NCBI GenBank assembly: GCA_045640985.1
Contig: JAZUFZ010000040.1
Span: 1-64,000 of the forward strand
DNA from: Colimorpha sp045640985
GTDB taxonomy: Bacteria; Bacteroidota; Bacteroidia; Bacteroidales; P3
DNA length: 64,000 nucleotides
Reading direction: 5' to 3'
Shown here: positions 34,041 through 42,593 of the stretch, in pieces
How positions within the stretch are numbered: position 1 is the first letter of the stretch
Layout of the letters: each line of letters starts with the position of its first letter
Program-made: the position numbers and the translations under genes
The notes under the pieces: model-generated
Told to the model about the DNA's origin: nothing
The model's database searches: none
The model's input: only the letters and a program-made list of their open reading frames with translations

Positions 34041-35159
34041 CTATTTTATCATTGTTTGGCAGATAACCTCAATACTTTGTTCATCCAATTCGTAATACAT
34101 GGGCAATCTGACCAAACAGTCGGCATAGCGGTCGCAGTTGGGCAACGATCTGCCGTCGTGCTTGTCTTGATAATAAGGACTGCTATGCAGACTTAGATAG
34201 TGAAATACCGCTAAAATTCCGTTTTCTTTTAGTTTCTGAATTAATTGCGTGCGTTCTTTCAACGAATTGCAAACCAAATAAAACATGTGAGCGTTGTTCG
34301 TGGCGTAATCTGGAATATCCGGCAGACAGAATTGACCTTCCCTTGCTGCTGGGCTCAAGAGCTCAAAATATTTATTCCACAAAGCCTTACGCTTTGATTG
34401 AATATCCTCCAATGATTCCAATTGCGCCCATAGGAACGCCGCAATCACTTCACTTGGGAGAAAAGAACTGCCAGTATCCACCCATCCATATTTGTTGACC
34501 TCGCCACGGAAGAACTCGGCACGGTTTGTACCTTTTTCCCACAGGATTTCGGCACGACGGATGAACCGTTCGTCATTGATCACCAGCATACCGCCCTCTC
34601 CAGAAATAATATTCTTTGTTTCGTGAAAAGAGAACGCCGCCATGTGTCCGATACTTCCCAATGGTCTGCCTTTATAGCAAGAGTCTATCGCCTGAGCCGC
34701 ATCTTCAACGACAAGAAGATTGTGCCTCTCAGCAATCTCCATGATTTTGTCCATATCGCAGGCGACTCCGGCATAATGGACGGGAACGAGGACCTTTGTT
34801 TTGGGCGTAATCAGCGATTCAATCTTCTCTGCATCAATATTGGGATTGCGTTCCATGCTATCGGCAAAGACAATCTTGGCACCAGCTCTGACGAACGCCA
34901 AAGCAGAAGATACAAACGTATAGCTTGGCACGATGACTTCGTCTCCTGGTTCAATCTCGCAAAGCATTGCCGCCATCTCCAGCGCATCCGTGCAACTGGT
35001 CGTCAAGAGAGATTTCTTGAAACCATATCTTTCCTCGAAAAAATGTTGGCATTTCTTGGTAAATTCCCCATTGCCAGAAAGTTTGCCATTGTATACGGCT
35101 TGGTACATATAATGGGCTTCTTTGCCTGTTAGATGTGGTTTGTTAAAAGGAATAATCAT
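34041..35159 (-). CDS. wecE: WecE-like TDP-4-keto-6-deoxyhexose aminotransferase
   Basis: 372-residue PLP enzyme of the DegT/DnrJ/EryC1 family, very close to WecE/RffA along its whole length. The motifs are IPFNKPHLTGKEAHYM, TTSCTDALEMAAML, VIVPSYTFVSSA, PVHYAGVACDMDKIM, VVEDAAQAIDS and FHETKN with the PLP lysine at residue 182. EKGTNRAEFFRGEVNKYGW and LPMYYELDEQS follow. WecE makes dTDP-4-amino-4,6-dideoxygalactose (Fuc4N) in enterobacterial common antigen. The same reaction or its gluco epimer (Qui4N) is likely here. The 4-amino product is a natural acceptor for the GNAT and acyl-assembly genes upstream. RmlA/RmlB genes for the donor were not seen in the window. Confidence 0.9.
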   Translation of the reverse strand: MIIPFNKPHLTGKEAHYMYQAVYNGKLSGNGEFTKKCQHFFEERYGFKKSLLTTSCTDALEMAAMLCEIEPGDEVIVPSYTFVSSALAFVRAGAKIVFADSMERNPNIDAEKIESLITPKTKVLVPVHYAGVACDMDKIMEIAERHNLLVVEDAAQAIDSCYKGRPLGSIGHMAAFSFHETKNIISGEGGMLVINDERFIRRAEILWEKGTNRAEFFRGEVNKYGWVDTGSSFLPSEVIAAFLWAQLESLEDIQSKRKALWNKYFELLSPAAREGQFCLPDIPDYATNNAHMFYLVCNSLKERTQLIQKLKENGILAVFHYLSLHSSPYYQDKHDGRSLPNCDRYADCLVRLPMYYELDEQSIEVICQTMIK

Positions 35160-35249
35160 TTATATTAATTAGAGAAGTATGTGTGAATAAATACGTTTTG
35201 TCATCTGATAAACAACTGTTTGGCAGGAAATACGCCCCCAAATACAACT

Positions 35250-36875
35250 TTAGTTGGGAGAGTACACAATATACTTTCCTTTATTGATCTTGGTATAGCC
35301 ATTGGCTTCCATAAAAGTTGTGAATTCATCGCCGAAAGATGTTGTTATCTTGAATGTATCAGGATATTCGGGTGTCCAAATAATGGTTGGATTGTCTTTG
35401 TCAATAACATTCTTCAATTCTGATAGTACTTTTTTGTCATCGGGCGTTATATAGAATGGATAATCCCATAATGCTTTTTCTTGGGTTATATAGTAAAATA
35501 TATGAGCCATGTTCCCCATAAAAACAACGGATTGATAATCTTGTTTGCATAAGTTATAATCAGCCACTACATCTCTGATAAATTCACTTCTTTCCGTTGT
35601 TGTATGTATGCCATTCAATAAAGGAACCTCCTTGATGGAACTTGTGGTTTTATGGAATCTGTGGTCTTCGTATGTTTTGGAGTACATGTATGTGCTGTAC
35701 AAAAAAAGAAAGCAAATAAAAGGAAGATAAAACTTGAAAAGTCGTTGTTGTCCGTTTAATAAAGAAACAATAAACGGTAAAAAGCAAATCAATAAAAATT
35801 TAAGTTTTAGCAGTCCCGTGTCGCTTCCAATGGGAATAACCGATGCCAAACAAAAGATTATCAGCATTGGAATAACCATGGAAGAATCAGGCCAACCTAC
35901 ATATATCATGGTGCAAATAACTATGGCTGAGAAAAGTAAGTTGAGGTTCCAATTATATGGTGAACCATATGTATAATCATACAAAAAAATGGCAAAAAGC
36001 AGCAATACACTACTATAGAGTACTACTTTAAAGAAGCGTGATTTTAATCTTTCGTAAACTTTATGTGTATGAAAGAAAAGAACAACAAAGGCAATCAGGC
36101 ATAAAAGTGTATGAGAATCAGATAGAATCTTGTCTATCATATTGCTTAAAGAATGAGAGTCTCCATCCGTTGTCAATTGATTGCTTACGTTATTAAACTC
36201 ATAAAGTCCAAAAATCCAATAAAAGAATACAAATGACAAAATGTAAGCCCAAATATAATATAGCGATGCTTTCCACCATGTGTTCTTCGAGTATGTTGAA
36301 TCATCTTTGCATCTTTCTATAAGTATTATTAGCATAATAATTATAGGGAAAGAGATGATGTTTGGGAAACGGACATATACAGAAAAAGCAGATAGGATTG
36401 AGACTATGACCAAACTGAAAAAATTTCGTTTACGGCTATAAGAGATCAAACAGGTTGCTATTATAGACATGACGAAGATCGTGAATGAGTCTGGATCGAA
36501 TAATATGCAATCATTGCAGGCAATTATTATTGTAAAAGAAACCCAATGTAAATATTTCAAATGGTCTTTTCTGGGAACTAATGCAAAATAGGGAATAAGT
36601 ATGGATGAGATTTTAAGAATCAATCCGAGGATTCTATATACAATTAGTTCACCACCAAATAGCTTGTATATAACCGATCCAACAAAGAACGTTGCAGGAA
36701 CCATTGATATCTCACCCAAAGAATAATTTCGATATAGATTAAGCCAAAAGGGTGTATCCGTGAAATCTAATCCCATAAAAATAAAAATGGAGCCATATAA
36801 GATTGAACAAGCAAATAATGTCAGTTTTACTGCTTTGGAGTGAAAAGGTTTAGAAATAATGGATATTATATTCAT
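35250..36875 (-). CDS. GT-C-like multispanning membrane glycosyltransferase
   Basis: 541 residues with about eleven to twelve membrane segments and a soluble C-terminal domain of about 120 residues (YQSVVFMGNMAHIFYYI). The first periplasmic loop carries acidic residues after LDFTDTPFWLNLYRN, as in GT39/ArnT-type GT-C enzymes that use polyprenyl-phosphate sugars. This and the lack of a flippase-like pattern favour a transferase over Wzx or Wzy. It follows the two ArnE/ArnF-like half-transporters by 49 bases and precedes the WecE-like gene, so a role in periplasmic transfer of a modified sugar fits. The gene is visibly AT-rich compared with the export genes, suggesting separate ancestry. Confidence 0.6.
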   Translation of the reverse strand: MNIISIISKPFHSKAVKLTLFACSILYGSIFIFMGLDFTDTPFWLNLYRNYSLGEISMVPATFFVGSVIYKLFGGELIVYRILGLILKISSILIPYFALVPRKDHLKYLHWVSFTIIIACNDCILFDPDSFTIFVMSIIATCLISYSRKRNFFSLVIVSILSAFSVYVRFPNIISFPIIIMLIILIERCKDDSTYSKNTWWKASLYYIWAYILSFVFFYWIFGLYEFNNVSNQLTTDGDSHSLSNMIDKILSDSHTLLCLIAFVVLFFHTHKVYERLKSRFFKVVLYSSVLLLFAIFLYDYTYGSPYNWNLNLLFSAIVICTMIYVGWPDSSMVIPMLIIFCLASVIPIGSDTGLLKLKFLLICFLPFIVSLLNGQQRLFKFYLPFICFLFLYSTYMYSKTYEDHRFHKTTSSIKEVPLLNGIHTTTERSEFIRDVVADYNLCKQDYQSVVFMGNMAHIFYYITQEKALWDYPFYITPDDKKVLSELKNVIDKDNPTIIWTPEYPDTFKITTSFGDEFTTFMEANGYTKINKGKYIVYSPN

Positions 36876-36924
36876 ATATTAAAAGTTATGAGCGAGGAGC
36901 CCGACAATAATTGTTTCAAAAGTA

Positions 36925-37260
36925 TCATTGAAAAAATACAATAACACCTATCATTATGATTGTTATTGCACCCCATTTGCGCAATGAGATATTTTCTTTG
37001 AACAACATACAGGACAGAATGGGTACAAATAGGTAACTCAAAGATTCGATAATGCTGACTTCCTTTAATTTTACCCCTTTGCTCATAGCATAGATGTTCA
37101 CCAACATAGCCAGTCCCATTATCCCATAGCCACAAATTACCCATGGATTTAGATACTGTCGTAGAAATGTTGTATATTGTTTTGTTGCGGCTTTTTTCAA
37201 TAACATTTGCGCACAAGCCGCAGAAAAAACAGCGAAGATGACAATAACCTTGTAAATCAT
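36925..37260 (-). CDS. ArnE/ArnF-like small membrane transporter subunit
   Basis: 111 residues with four membrane helices in the SMR/DMT half-transporter pattern: VIFAVFSAACAQMLLKKAA, GYGIMGLAMLVNIYAM, ESLSYLFVPILSCMLFKE and KWGAITIIMIGVIVFF. The layout mirrors ArnE and ArnF, which together flip undecaprenyl-phosphate-L-Ara4N. It overlaps the partner gene upstream by 4 bases (ATGA), as expected for a heterodimer. A drug-efflux SMR role is possible but less likely in this context. Confidence 0.7.
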   Translation of the reverse strand: MIYKVIVIFAVFSAACAQMLLKKAATKQYTTFLRQYLNPWVICGYGIMGLAMLVNIYAMSKGVKLKEVSIIESLSYLFVPILSCMLFKENISLRKWGAITIIMIGVIVFFQ

Positions 37261-37625
37261 TCTTTGGTCTCCATTTTTTTCTCTTTGGAATCAATTATGG
37301 CATACAATGTAATTCCAAGAATGATTATAGCAGCACCAATAATATTGTTAATTGTGATACTTTCCCAAAAAATCAACGCACAAAAGGACAAACAAAAAAT
37401 CACCCCAGCACCACGGAACATATAAGCGGTGCTTATCTCTATCCGTTGGATGATCTGTTGCCAAAGAATAGCATAAATCCCTAAATTTAGTATGGCACCG
37501 ACAACAAATAGACAATAATGCCAACTTAAGAAAGGATATAGTGCGGCAGATTTTGTAAAAATGCCAACAGTTGAACCAATGGCAATGGTGCCTAAAATAA
37601 TGATGTATTTATTTCTTCCCTTCAT
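37257..37625 (-). CDS. ArnE/ArnF-like small membrane transporter subunit, partner
   Basis: 122 residues from the ATG at 37625 (MKGRNKYIIILGTIAIG). The ATG at 37664 would overlap the HAD gene and add an odd N-terminus. Four membrane segments are visible (IIILGTIAIGSTVGIF, YCLFVVGAILNLGIYAILW, GAGVIFCLSFCALIFWE, IIGAAIIILGITLYAII), followed by a short charged tail. It resembles half of an EamA/DMT transporter and probably pairs with the next gene, whose start overlaps its stop. Function by analogy: flipping of a polyprenyl-phosphate sugar. Confidence 0.65.
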   Translation of the reverse strand: MKGRNKYIIILGTIAIGSTVGIFTKSAALYPFLSWHYCLFVVGAILNLGIYAILWQQIIQRIEISTAYMFRGAGVIFCLSFCALIFWESITINNIIGAAIIILGITLYAIIDSKEKKMETKE

Positions 37626-37647
37626 GCTATTGAATCTCTCTATAAGA

Positions 37648-38022
37648 TTACAGATTCTTATCAAATTTCAGATCGGGCATATCAAAAATGTCTCGTTCCA
37701 AGTTGACGGCGATAGAGCAAGGTAATCCACTCGGTTTGCAATCATTTATGGTAATCCGTTCTCCAAAAGGAGCGTTGAATATGATGTGGTTGTATCGAAC
37801 TTTATTAGCTTTAAGAAAGTCAAGTGTCAGATCTATATATTCGTCAGTACGCGAAGTAATGAAAACAATAATATCTGAATCAGGTATGGAGGCAAGGAAT
37901 TTTTTCGCTCCAGGAAGAAAAGAGTCCTTTCCGTCTATCTTATAACCATTATGTTTTAGAATAGTTCCATCGATGTCCAATATCCAGGTGTGGCCCAGTT
38001 GTGAAAGTGATAGTGTCTTCAT
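37648..38022 (-). CDS. Small HAD-superfamily phosphatase
   Basis: 124 residues. The HAD motif I is ILDIDGTIL (Asp16, Asp18) and motif II is IIVFITSRTDEY. The rest is short, with no cap domain, as in small C0-type HAD phosphatases found in capsule clusters next to nucleotidyltransferases. It follows the nucleotidyltransferase-kinase fusion (129 bases) and precedes the half-transporter pair. Likely it removes a phosphate from a small precursor of the polysaccharide substituent. The substrate is unknown. Confidence 0.8.
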   Translation of the reverse strand: MKTLSLSQLGHTWILDIDGTILKHNGYKIDGKDSFLPGAKKFLASIPDSDIIVFITSRTDEYIDLTLDFLKANKVRYNHIIFNAPFGERITINDCKPSGLPCSIAVNLERDIFDMPDLKFDKNL

Positions 38023-38151
38023 AGATAGTATGATGTTATATGTCTTTCGCTGAATGCCTATGGCTGTCCAAGATGATTCAATTTAATATCATCCAATGTG
38101 ACGCCAGTGTTTTGTTGCCCTATACATACGTATAAGAGCGTTTGTTATTAA

Positions 38152-39666
38152 TCACAAAACATCTTCTAAATAATACAGACCATTGTAGAACGCTCCGCAA
38201 ATTGAATCATAATCCTCCCATGCATAAGTTGTTAATGACAACCAGATTACAGCATGAATCAGCTTAATCTCCTCCTTTGTCACATCCTCGTCTGATATCA
38301 GTTCAAAGAAGTATACTTCCAAATCCTCCCACTCATTTGAATATATTTGAAGATTAACCCCTTCATGAGTTATATCCAGTCGGAAACGTTTCAGATTAAA
38401 CTGATCGTAGTTGCCTACCAGAGAATAGTAAAGCTTCGCCCAATCGTAAGCCACATCGCCATACATCTCTGTATGTCCAAAGTACCCACGTGGGTCAATC
38501 ATGATTGGTTGCAGATTTTCATCCAGCATCATGTTCGAGAACGTGCAATCGCCATGGAGGAACTTGAAATTCTTACAACGATACTCGGCAAACCTTTGTA
38601 TCAGTTTATCCCGATAGAAGAATATGTTGCGGCAGATCTTGTTATTGATACGGACAAACTCCTTGTCGCCGAAAGGAATCATATCACGAACTTTTTCCAG
38701 ACGATTGAATGTCTTGCCCACATAAGCATCATAGATGCTGAAATAATCAGTCGGTACTGTTCCGAATTCATGCAACTTCTTCAAAGATTTGACCAGCGTT
38801 TCCAATATCGTCTTTCTATCTTCAAAAGACAAGTGATAGTCGAAGATATTGTGACCATTTATCTTCTGCATTGTCAATGGCTCATAGCTATATATTTGAG
38901 GAATCTGCTTATAGCCTTTCTCCATCACATATTTATACCAAGCCTTTTCGCGAACTGCCAACGCACGACCCTGATCGTCGATACCTTCCTTGATAATTCT
39001 GTCATCCGCTATACGCAGTGAATTAAATGGACGACAACGGCTATCCGTTTTATCATCCTTCAACTTGTTCCATTCAGAAATAAGGCCATACTCCTTCGTG
39101 CTATAAAGGCCGACAGTATCAAAATGATATTCCTGGTCTTTCATCCAACGAACAAACTCTCCCTCTTCCGGAACATTCTCAAAAAAACTCTTGTCCTTAA
39201 AAAGAAAGAAGCCCGCAACACCATATTCAGTTGATGGTATCTCCTCGAACTTCCCATCTTGATAGCGCCAACGGCACTGGAATGTTTTAGAAAGGCCCAC
39301 ATAATTGTCCGTCGCCTCAGGGAGTTGGAAATCCTCAGGCAACACCAAATCCGACCAAATCAACATAAAAGGCTCACCCTCAGGAATCATTTCCGTTGCA
39401 GGTTTTATTCCCCCACATGTACCTTTCTTTCCATGTGCATCCACAATAAGATGCTGCACAGGCGAGAATGAATCAAGATACTTCCTCATTACATCTATCT
39501 TATAGTCAGATATTATGAGATACTTCTTATCCGGATACTTCTTAAACAGATGAAAAAGCATCGGCAGATTGTTGATGGGTACAAGAGCCTTCGGCTTATT
39601 CACCGTCAAGTACTCCATTCGGGTGCCTTTACCGCCAGCCTGAACTATGATATATTTTACATCCAT
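38152..39666 (-). CDS. Nucleotidyltransferase fused to an APH/choline-kinase-like kinase
   Basis: 504 residues in two domains. Residues about 1-235: a GT-A-like nucleotidyltransferase with IIVQAGGKGTRME, the Lys in NKPKALVPI, and acidic 'LIWSDLVLP'. Residues about 240-504: a protein-kinase-like small-molecule kinase with the catalytic HGDCTFSNMML (His371, Asp373, Asn378) and the metal-binding IDPRG (Asp391). Such a fusion can phosphorylate a small alcohol or amine and then activate it as an NDP derivative, as separate LicA and LicC do for choline. Without LicD or LicB in the window, phosphocholine is not supported. A HAD phosphatase follows. The substrate is unknown; the kinase could also act on a sugar. 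Confidence 0.8.
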   Translation of the reverse strand: MDVKYIIVQAGGKGTRMEYLTVNKPKALVPINNLPMLFHLFKKYPDKKYLIISDYKIDVMRKYLDSFSPVQHLIVDAHGKKGTCGGIKPATEMIPEGEPFMLIWSDLVLPEDFQLPEATDNYVGLSKTFQCRWRYQDGKFEEIPSTEYGVAGFFLFKDKSFFENVPEEGEFVRWMKDQEYHFDTVGLYSTKEYGLISEWNKLKDDKTDSRCRPFNSLRIADDRIIKEGIDDQGRALAVREKAWYKYVMEKGYKQIPQIYSYEPLTMQKINGHNIFDYHLSFEDRKTILETLVKSLKKLHEFGTVPTDYFSIYDAYVGKTFNRLEKVRDMIPFGDKEFVRINNKICRNIFFYRDKLIQRFAEYRCKNFKFLHGDCTFSNMMLDENLQPIMIDPRGYFGHTEMYGDVAYDWAKLYYSLVGNYDQFNLKRFRLDITHEGVNLQIYSNEWEDLEVYFFELISDEDVTKEEIKLIHAVIWLSLTTYAWEDYDSICGAFYNGLYYLEDVL

Positions 39667-39827
39667 GTTTTATTAATTCTTGTTTTTGCTCAATAGACAG
39701 ACTCTCGTTATTTGATATCATTAATCGTGTAATGGTATTGAATCTAATACACATAATAAAGATTTCGTAAACCGCTTTAGATGTTTTTTCACTATGGTCT
39801 CATAACAGTTCTTTTGATTAATGCAAT

Positions 39828-40775
39828 TTACATGTTATCAACAATTTTTATTTCTCGCATATAATCGGTTAGTGCTTGAATTGCAGACAAATTGTCATTG
39901 TATATCAACTCTTTTACATTTCGGTATCCCCATGCAGACAATGTATATTCATTGAAGAAGCAATTTACGGAACCGCATTTTTTTCGCCATGCTATTGGGA
40001 AATAATACACCATAAAATTTGTTTTACTGCTAATACATAAATCAAGAATACCACTTCTAACGGAAACAACTAATGGGACTTTATTGCAAATTGCATAAAA
40101 TTCATATAATGAGCATCGAAGAGGTCGCGTACCTTTGATTTCGGACTGATCTCCAATGACATTAGTGTAAACTATAAAGCCCATCCCAATCAGCATCTTT
40201 GCTATTTCCTCAAACAAAGAAAAATCGGGTTCATCCATTGATGCGGAATAGGGATTAAGAATTACTATTTTATTGTGTAAATTATCAAAACAATGGATAG
40301 TTGTTATTTTTTCAGAGGAGAAATTGGGAGATATATGCTTGCATGTATTAGGCAATTGTAACATATCATCTCGAATGATGGTTAATGCATTACGGCCATC
40401 GTTTTGAGCTATAGGAATCCAACGATATGGGAAGGATGAAAAAATGAGGAAACGTCTCGCCAATTTGATTGTCCTGCGAGATGTATGAATTTGTTGGTAT
40501 ATTTCCCACTTTGTTGATTTAGGGTTGATTAGTGCTAATTCGTCATAATCTTCTGAATAATATTCGTAAAGACGCTTTCTTGTTGAGGCTCCAATGAGCG
40601 TCAGATGTTTTTTGCGATATTTTTTAAATTCATGAATGAATGCCAATCCATATACATCATCACCAATATGTTGTGTTAAAACAATAACATCTCCTTTATG
40701 TTTGAATCGGATATAAAATAATGCCCACCCCCTGACTATGATTTTTTTAATATTGTTAATATAAGAAGAGAACAT
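39828..40775 (-). CDS. GT9/heptosyltransferase-like protein
   Basis: 315 residues from the ATG at 40775 (MFSSYINNIKK), 5 bases after the ACP stop; a longer frame to 40835 would overlap the ACP gene. The pattern is GT-B-like: an N-terminal strand-loop with VIVLTQHIGDDVYGLAFI, then KIVILNPYSASMDEP and a late VPLVVSVRSGILDLCI where GT9 enzymes bind the nucleotide sugar. Similarity is distant, so this is a tentative call. It is the last member of the acyl-cassette transcript. Confidence 0.5.
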   Translation of the reverse strand: MFSSYINNIKKIIVRGWALFYIRFKHKGDVIVLTQHIGDDVYGLAFIHEFKKYRKKHLTLIGASTRKRLYEYYSEDYDELALINPKSTKWEIYQQIHTSRRTIKLARRFLIFSSFPYRWIPIAQNDGRNALTIIRDDMLQLPNTCKHISPNFSSEKITTIHCFDNLHNKIVILNPYSASMDEPDFSLFEEIAKMLIGMGFIVYTNVIGDQSEIKGTRPLRCSLYEFYAICNKVPLVVSVRSGILDLCISSKTNFMVYYFPIAWRKKCGSVNCFFNEYTLSAWGYRNVKELIYNDNLSAIQALTDYMREIKIVDNM

Positions 40776-40780
40776 TGTAA

Positions 40781-41017
40781 TTATGATTGAAATTGTGATT
40801 TGTTTTTTATTAAGATGTAAATGTCCTCGAAACATTTCATTTCTCCAATTTCTTCGGGTTCCAGGGTAATGTTAAATTCTGTTTCAAGTTCTATGACAAG
40901 ATTCAATTGTCCCATACTATCCCATTTCTCGCAAGTCTTTTGGGAACAAGTTGTATCTACTGAATCAAGTTCAAAAGTATTCTTCAAAACTTCCAATATC
41001 CGTTCTTCTAATGTCAT
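40781..41017 (-). CDS. Acyl carrier protein of the acyl-assembly cassette
   Basis: 78 residues with the four-helix ACP pattern. The phosphopantetheine serine is Ser34 in WDSMGQLNLV, followed by the acidic helix II VIELETEFNI. It lies one base downstream of the FkbH-GNAT gene, which is the usual pairing for glyceryl- or related acyl-ACP formation. It is a dedicated ACP rather than housekeeping AcpP, which normally has DSLD(T/S)VE. Confidence 0.88.
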   Translation of the reverse strand: MTLEERILEVLKNTFELDSVDTTCSQKTCEKWDSMGQLNLVIELETEFNITLEPEEIGEMKCFEDIYILIKNKSQFQS

Positions 41018-41018
41018 G

Positions 41019-42593
41019 TTATTGTGTTTTTATATGATAATAATCTTTTATGTCAAGTGAAATCTTTGAAAGATCCGCCACATAGTTTTTCTTTCCGTCC
41101 AATTCAGAGACGCATGTAAAGCCGCACTTTTCATAAAAGTCTTTTACTTGTGCATTCTTGGCAGTCGGAACATATTGGGATTTTAATGTTGTGATTCCAG
41201 ACTCTTTTATTGTGGCGAGGATTTTCTTAATGAATGCTGTTTCAATTCCCTTCCCCAAAATTCTACAACTAAGCAAGAACGAATCTATTTCATCCACGTT
41301 GATCATCACGCAACCAGTAATGCCATTGTCACCAAATTTATCAGCCACACCAATGCACCAGATCTTCCAACCGGCATCAACGAAACCACGCACATCAGCA
41401 TCAGTATAGCGCTTTGTTGTCAGGTTGAACTGGTTGGTTTTCTGTGTCATCTGCGCTATTCGCTGGATATTGAAGTCATTGGCAGCTTCAATGGTGATCT
41501 GAATGTCGAGACTCTCCAGGAACTTATCAAAATCAGCAAAAGAAGCCTGAGCATGGGCGCGAGCAGCATTTGCCTTATATTGATCTGTCTTCTTGCGGTC
41601 CTCGTCCGTCACGCTATACACTTTGAAATAGTCGTGAACTAGTTGTTTGAAGAATTCAGGCAGCATATAAGGTTGCTTGGGAAAATCAGGAACAGCCACC
41701 ATCGGCAGCACCTGCTTGATAAACTCGCGTTCGGTAGGATTGTCATCCACGAACACGAAACTGTCCAGTCCGACATTCAGTTCCTCGGATAGTTCTTTGA
41801 TGTTGGTAGCCTTGTCTATCCAATTGATGCGATAGGCTGCAAAATGCTCTTTTTTGAGCACATTGAAAGGATTCTTCTCCCAAGCCTCGAGCACATCCTG
41901 CTCATTGTTCTTCGAGCAGGCGGTCAGTATAACGCCATTCTTGGACAGTTCTAGCAAAGCCTCCTGCCAGTACAGGAATGCCTTTCCGGGATAGTCGCCA
42001 CCTATCTTGATGCCCTCTATGCCTTCCTCCCCAAGCACACCTCCCCAAAGGGTGTTGTCCAAGTCAAGTACCAGACACTTCTTGCGCTTCAGGGCAATGC
42101 TCTCCATCTTGCGCTCAAACCATGCCTTGAACTCCTTGTTGAGTTTCGGGTTCATTCCCATCTGTGAGATGAAGTAGAACTTCCAGTCCATCAAATCTCC
42201 TGCAGGATACTGGCGTGTGAACTCACGGATGTCTATTACCTTTACATTGCTATGAGAGTGTTCAGCCTCATAGAGTGAAGCATTGTAGTCATCCACAGCC
42301 CGAATCAGACGGTAGTCATCGTCCGTAAAGGGCACACTGTACAATATGTCCATCGTCAATGCCACAAACTGCTTCTTCGAGTCAATCTGCTGGAGTACAA
42401 ATCCCAGCTTCTGGACGTAACCGCGGATTTCATCTGCCAGCACGTCCTGTTCAAACTTGATTGGGACCTGATACCACCATACATACCCTTCGGCATCCTG
42501 AGGCACAACGCTGATGTCATCATAGCCCGAGAACGCAAACTCCTTTGAGAAGAAGCGCTCTATGGTGTTGTTCCTGAAAACGAAGTAGTTCAT
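41019..42593 (-). CDS. FkbH-like HAD-IIIC acyl-ACP synthase fused to a GNAT domain
   Basis: 524 residues. The N-terminal about 150 residues are family-typical. A HAD domain begins with KKCLVLDLDNTLWGGVLGE (Asp177, Asp179, Thr181). The C-terminal 150 residues form a GNAT-like domain (TQKTNQFNLTTKRY, GITGCVMINVDEID, LLSCRILGKGIETAF). Known relatives (FkbH, RkD-type) dephosphorylate 1,3-bisphosphoglycerate and load a glyceryl unit on an ACP. The start overlaps the KAS III stop (TAATG) and an ACP gene follows one base away, so the ACP is its likely partner. Whether glycerate is the real substrate is inference. The gene looks more GC-rich than its neighbours. Confidence 0.88.
   Translation of the reverse strand: MNYFVFRNNTIERFFSKEFAFSGYDDISVVPQDAEGYVWWYQVPIKFEQDVLADEIRGYVQKLGFVLQQIDSKKQFVALTMDILYSVPFTDDDYRLIRAVDDYNASLYEAEHSHSNVKVIDIREFTRQYPAGDLMDWKFYFISQMGMNPKLNKEFKAWFERKMESIALKRKKCLVLDLDNTLWGGVLGEEGIEGIKIGGDYPGKAFLYWQEALLELSKNGVILTACSKNNEQDVLEAWEKNPFNVLKKEHFAAYRINWIDKATNIKELSEELNVGLDSFVFVDDNPTEREFIKQVLPMVAVPDFPKQPYMLPEFFKQLVHDYFKVYSVTDEDRKKTDQYKANAARAHAQASFADFDKFLESLDIQITIEAANDFNIQRIAQMTQKTNQFNLTTKRYTDADVRGFVDAGWKIWCIGVADKFGDNGITGCVMINVDEIDSFLLSCRILGKGIETAFIKKILATIKESGITTLKSQYVPTAKNAQVKDFYEKCGFTCVSELDGKKNYVADLSKISLDIKDYYHIKTQ

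Noticed and set aside
36925..39666. A complete lic1-type phosphocholine pathway
   Set aside because: The kinase and nucleotidyltransferase fit, but no LicD transferase or full-length LicB permease is visible, and the half-transporters look more like ArnE/ArnF.
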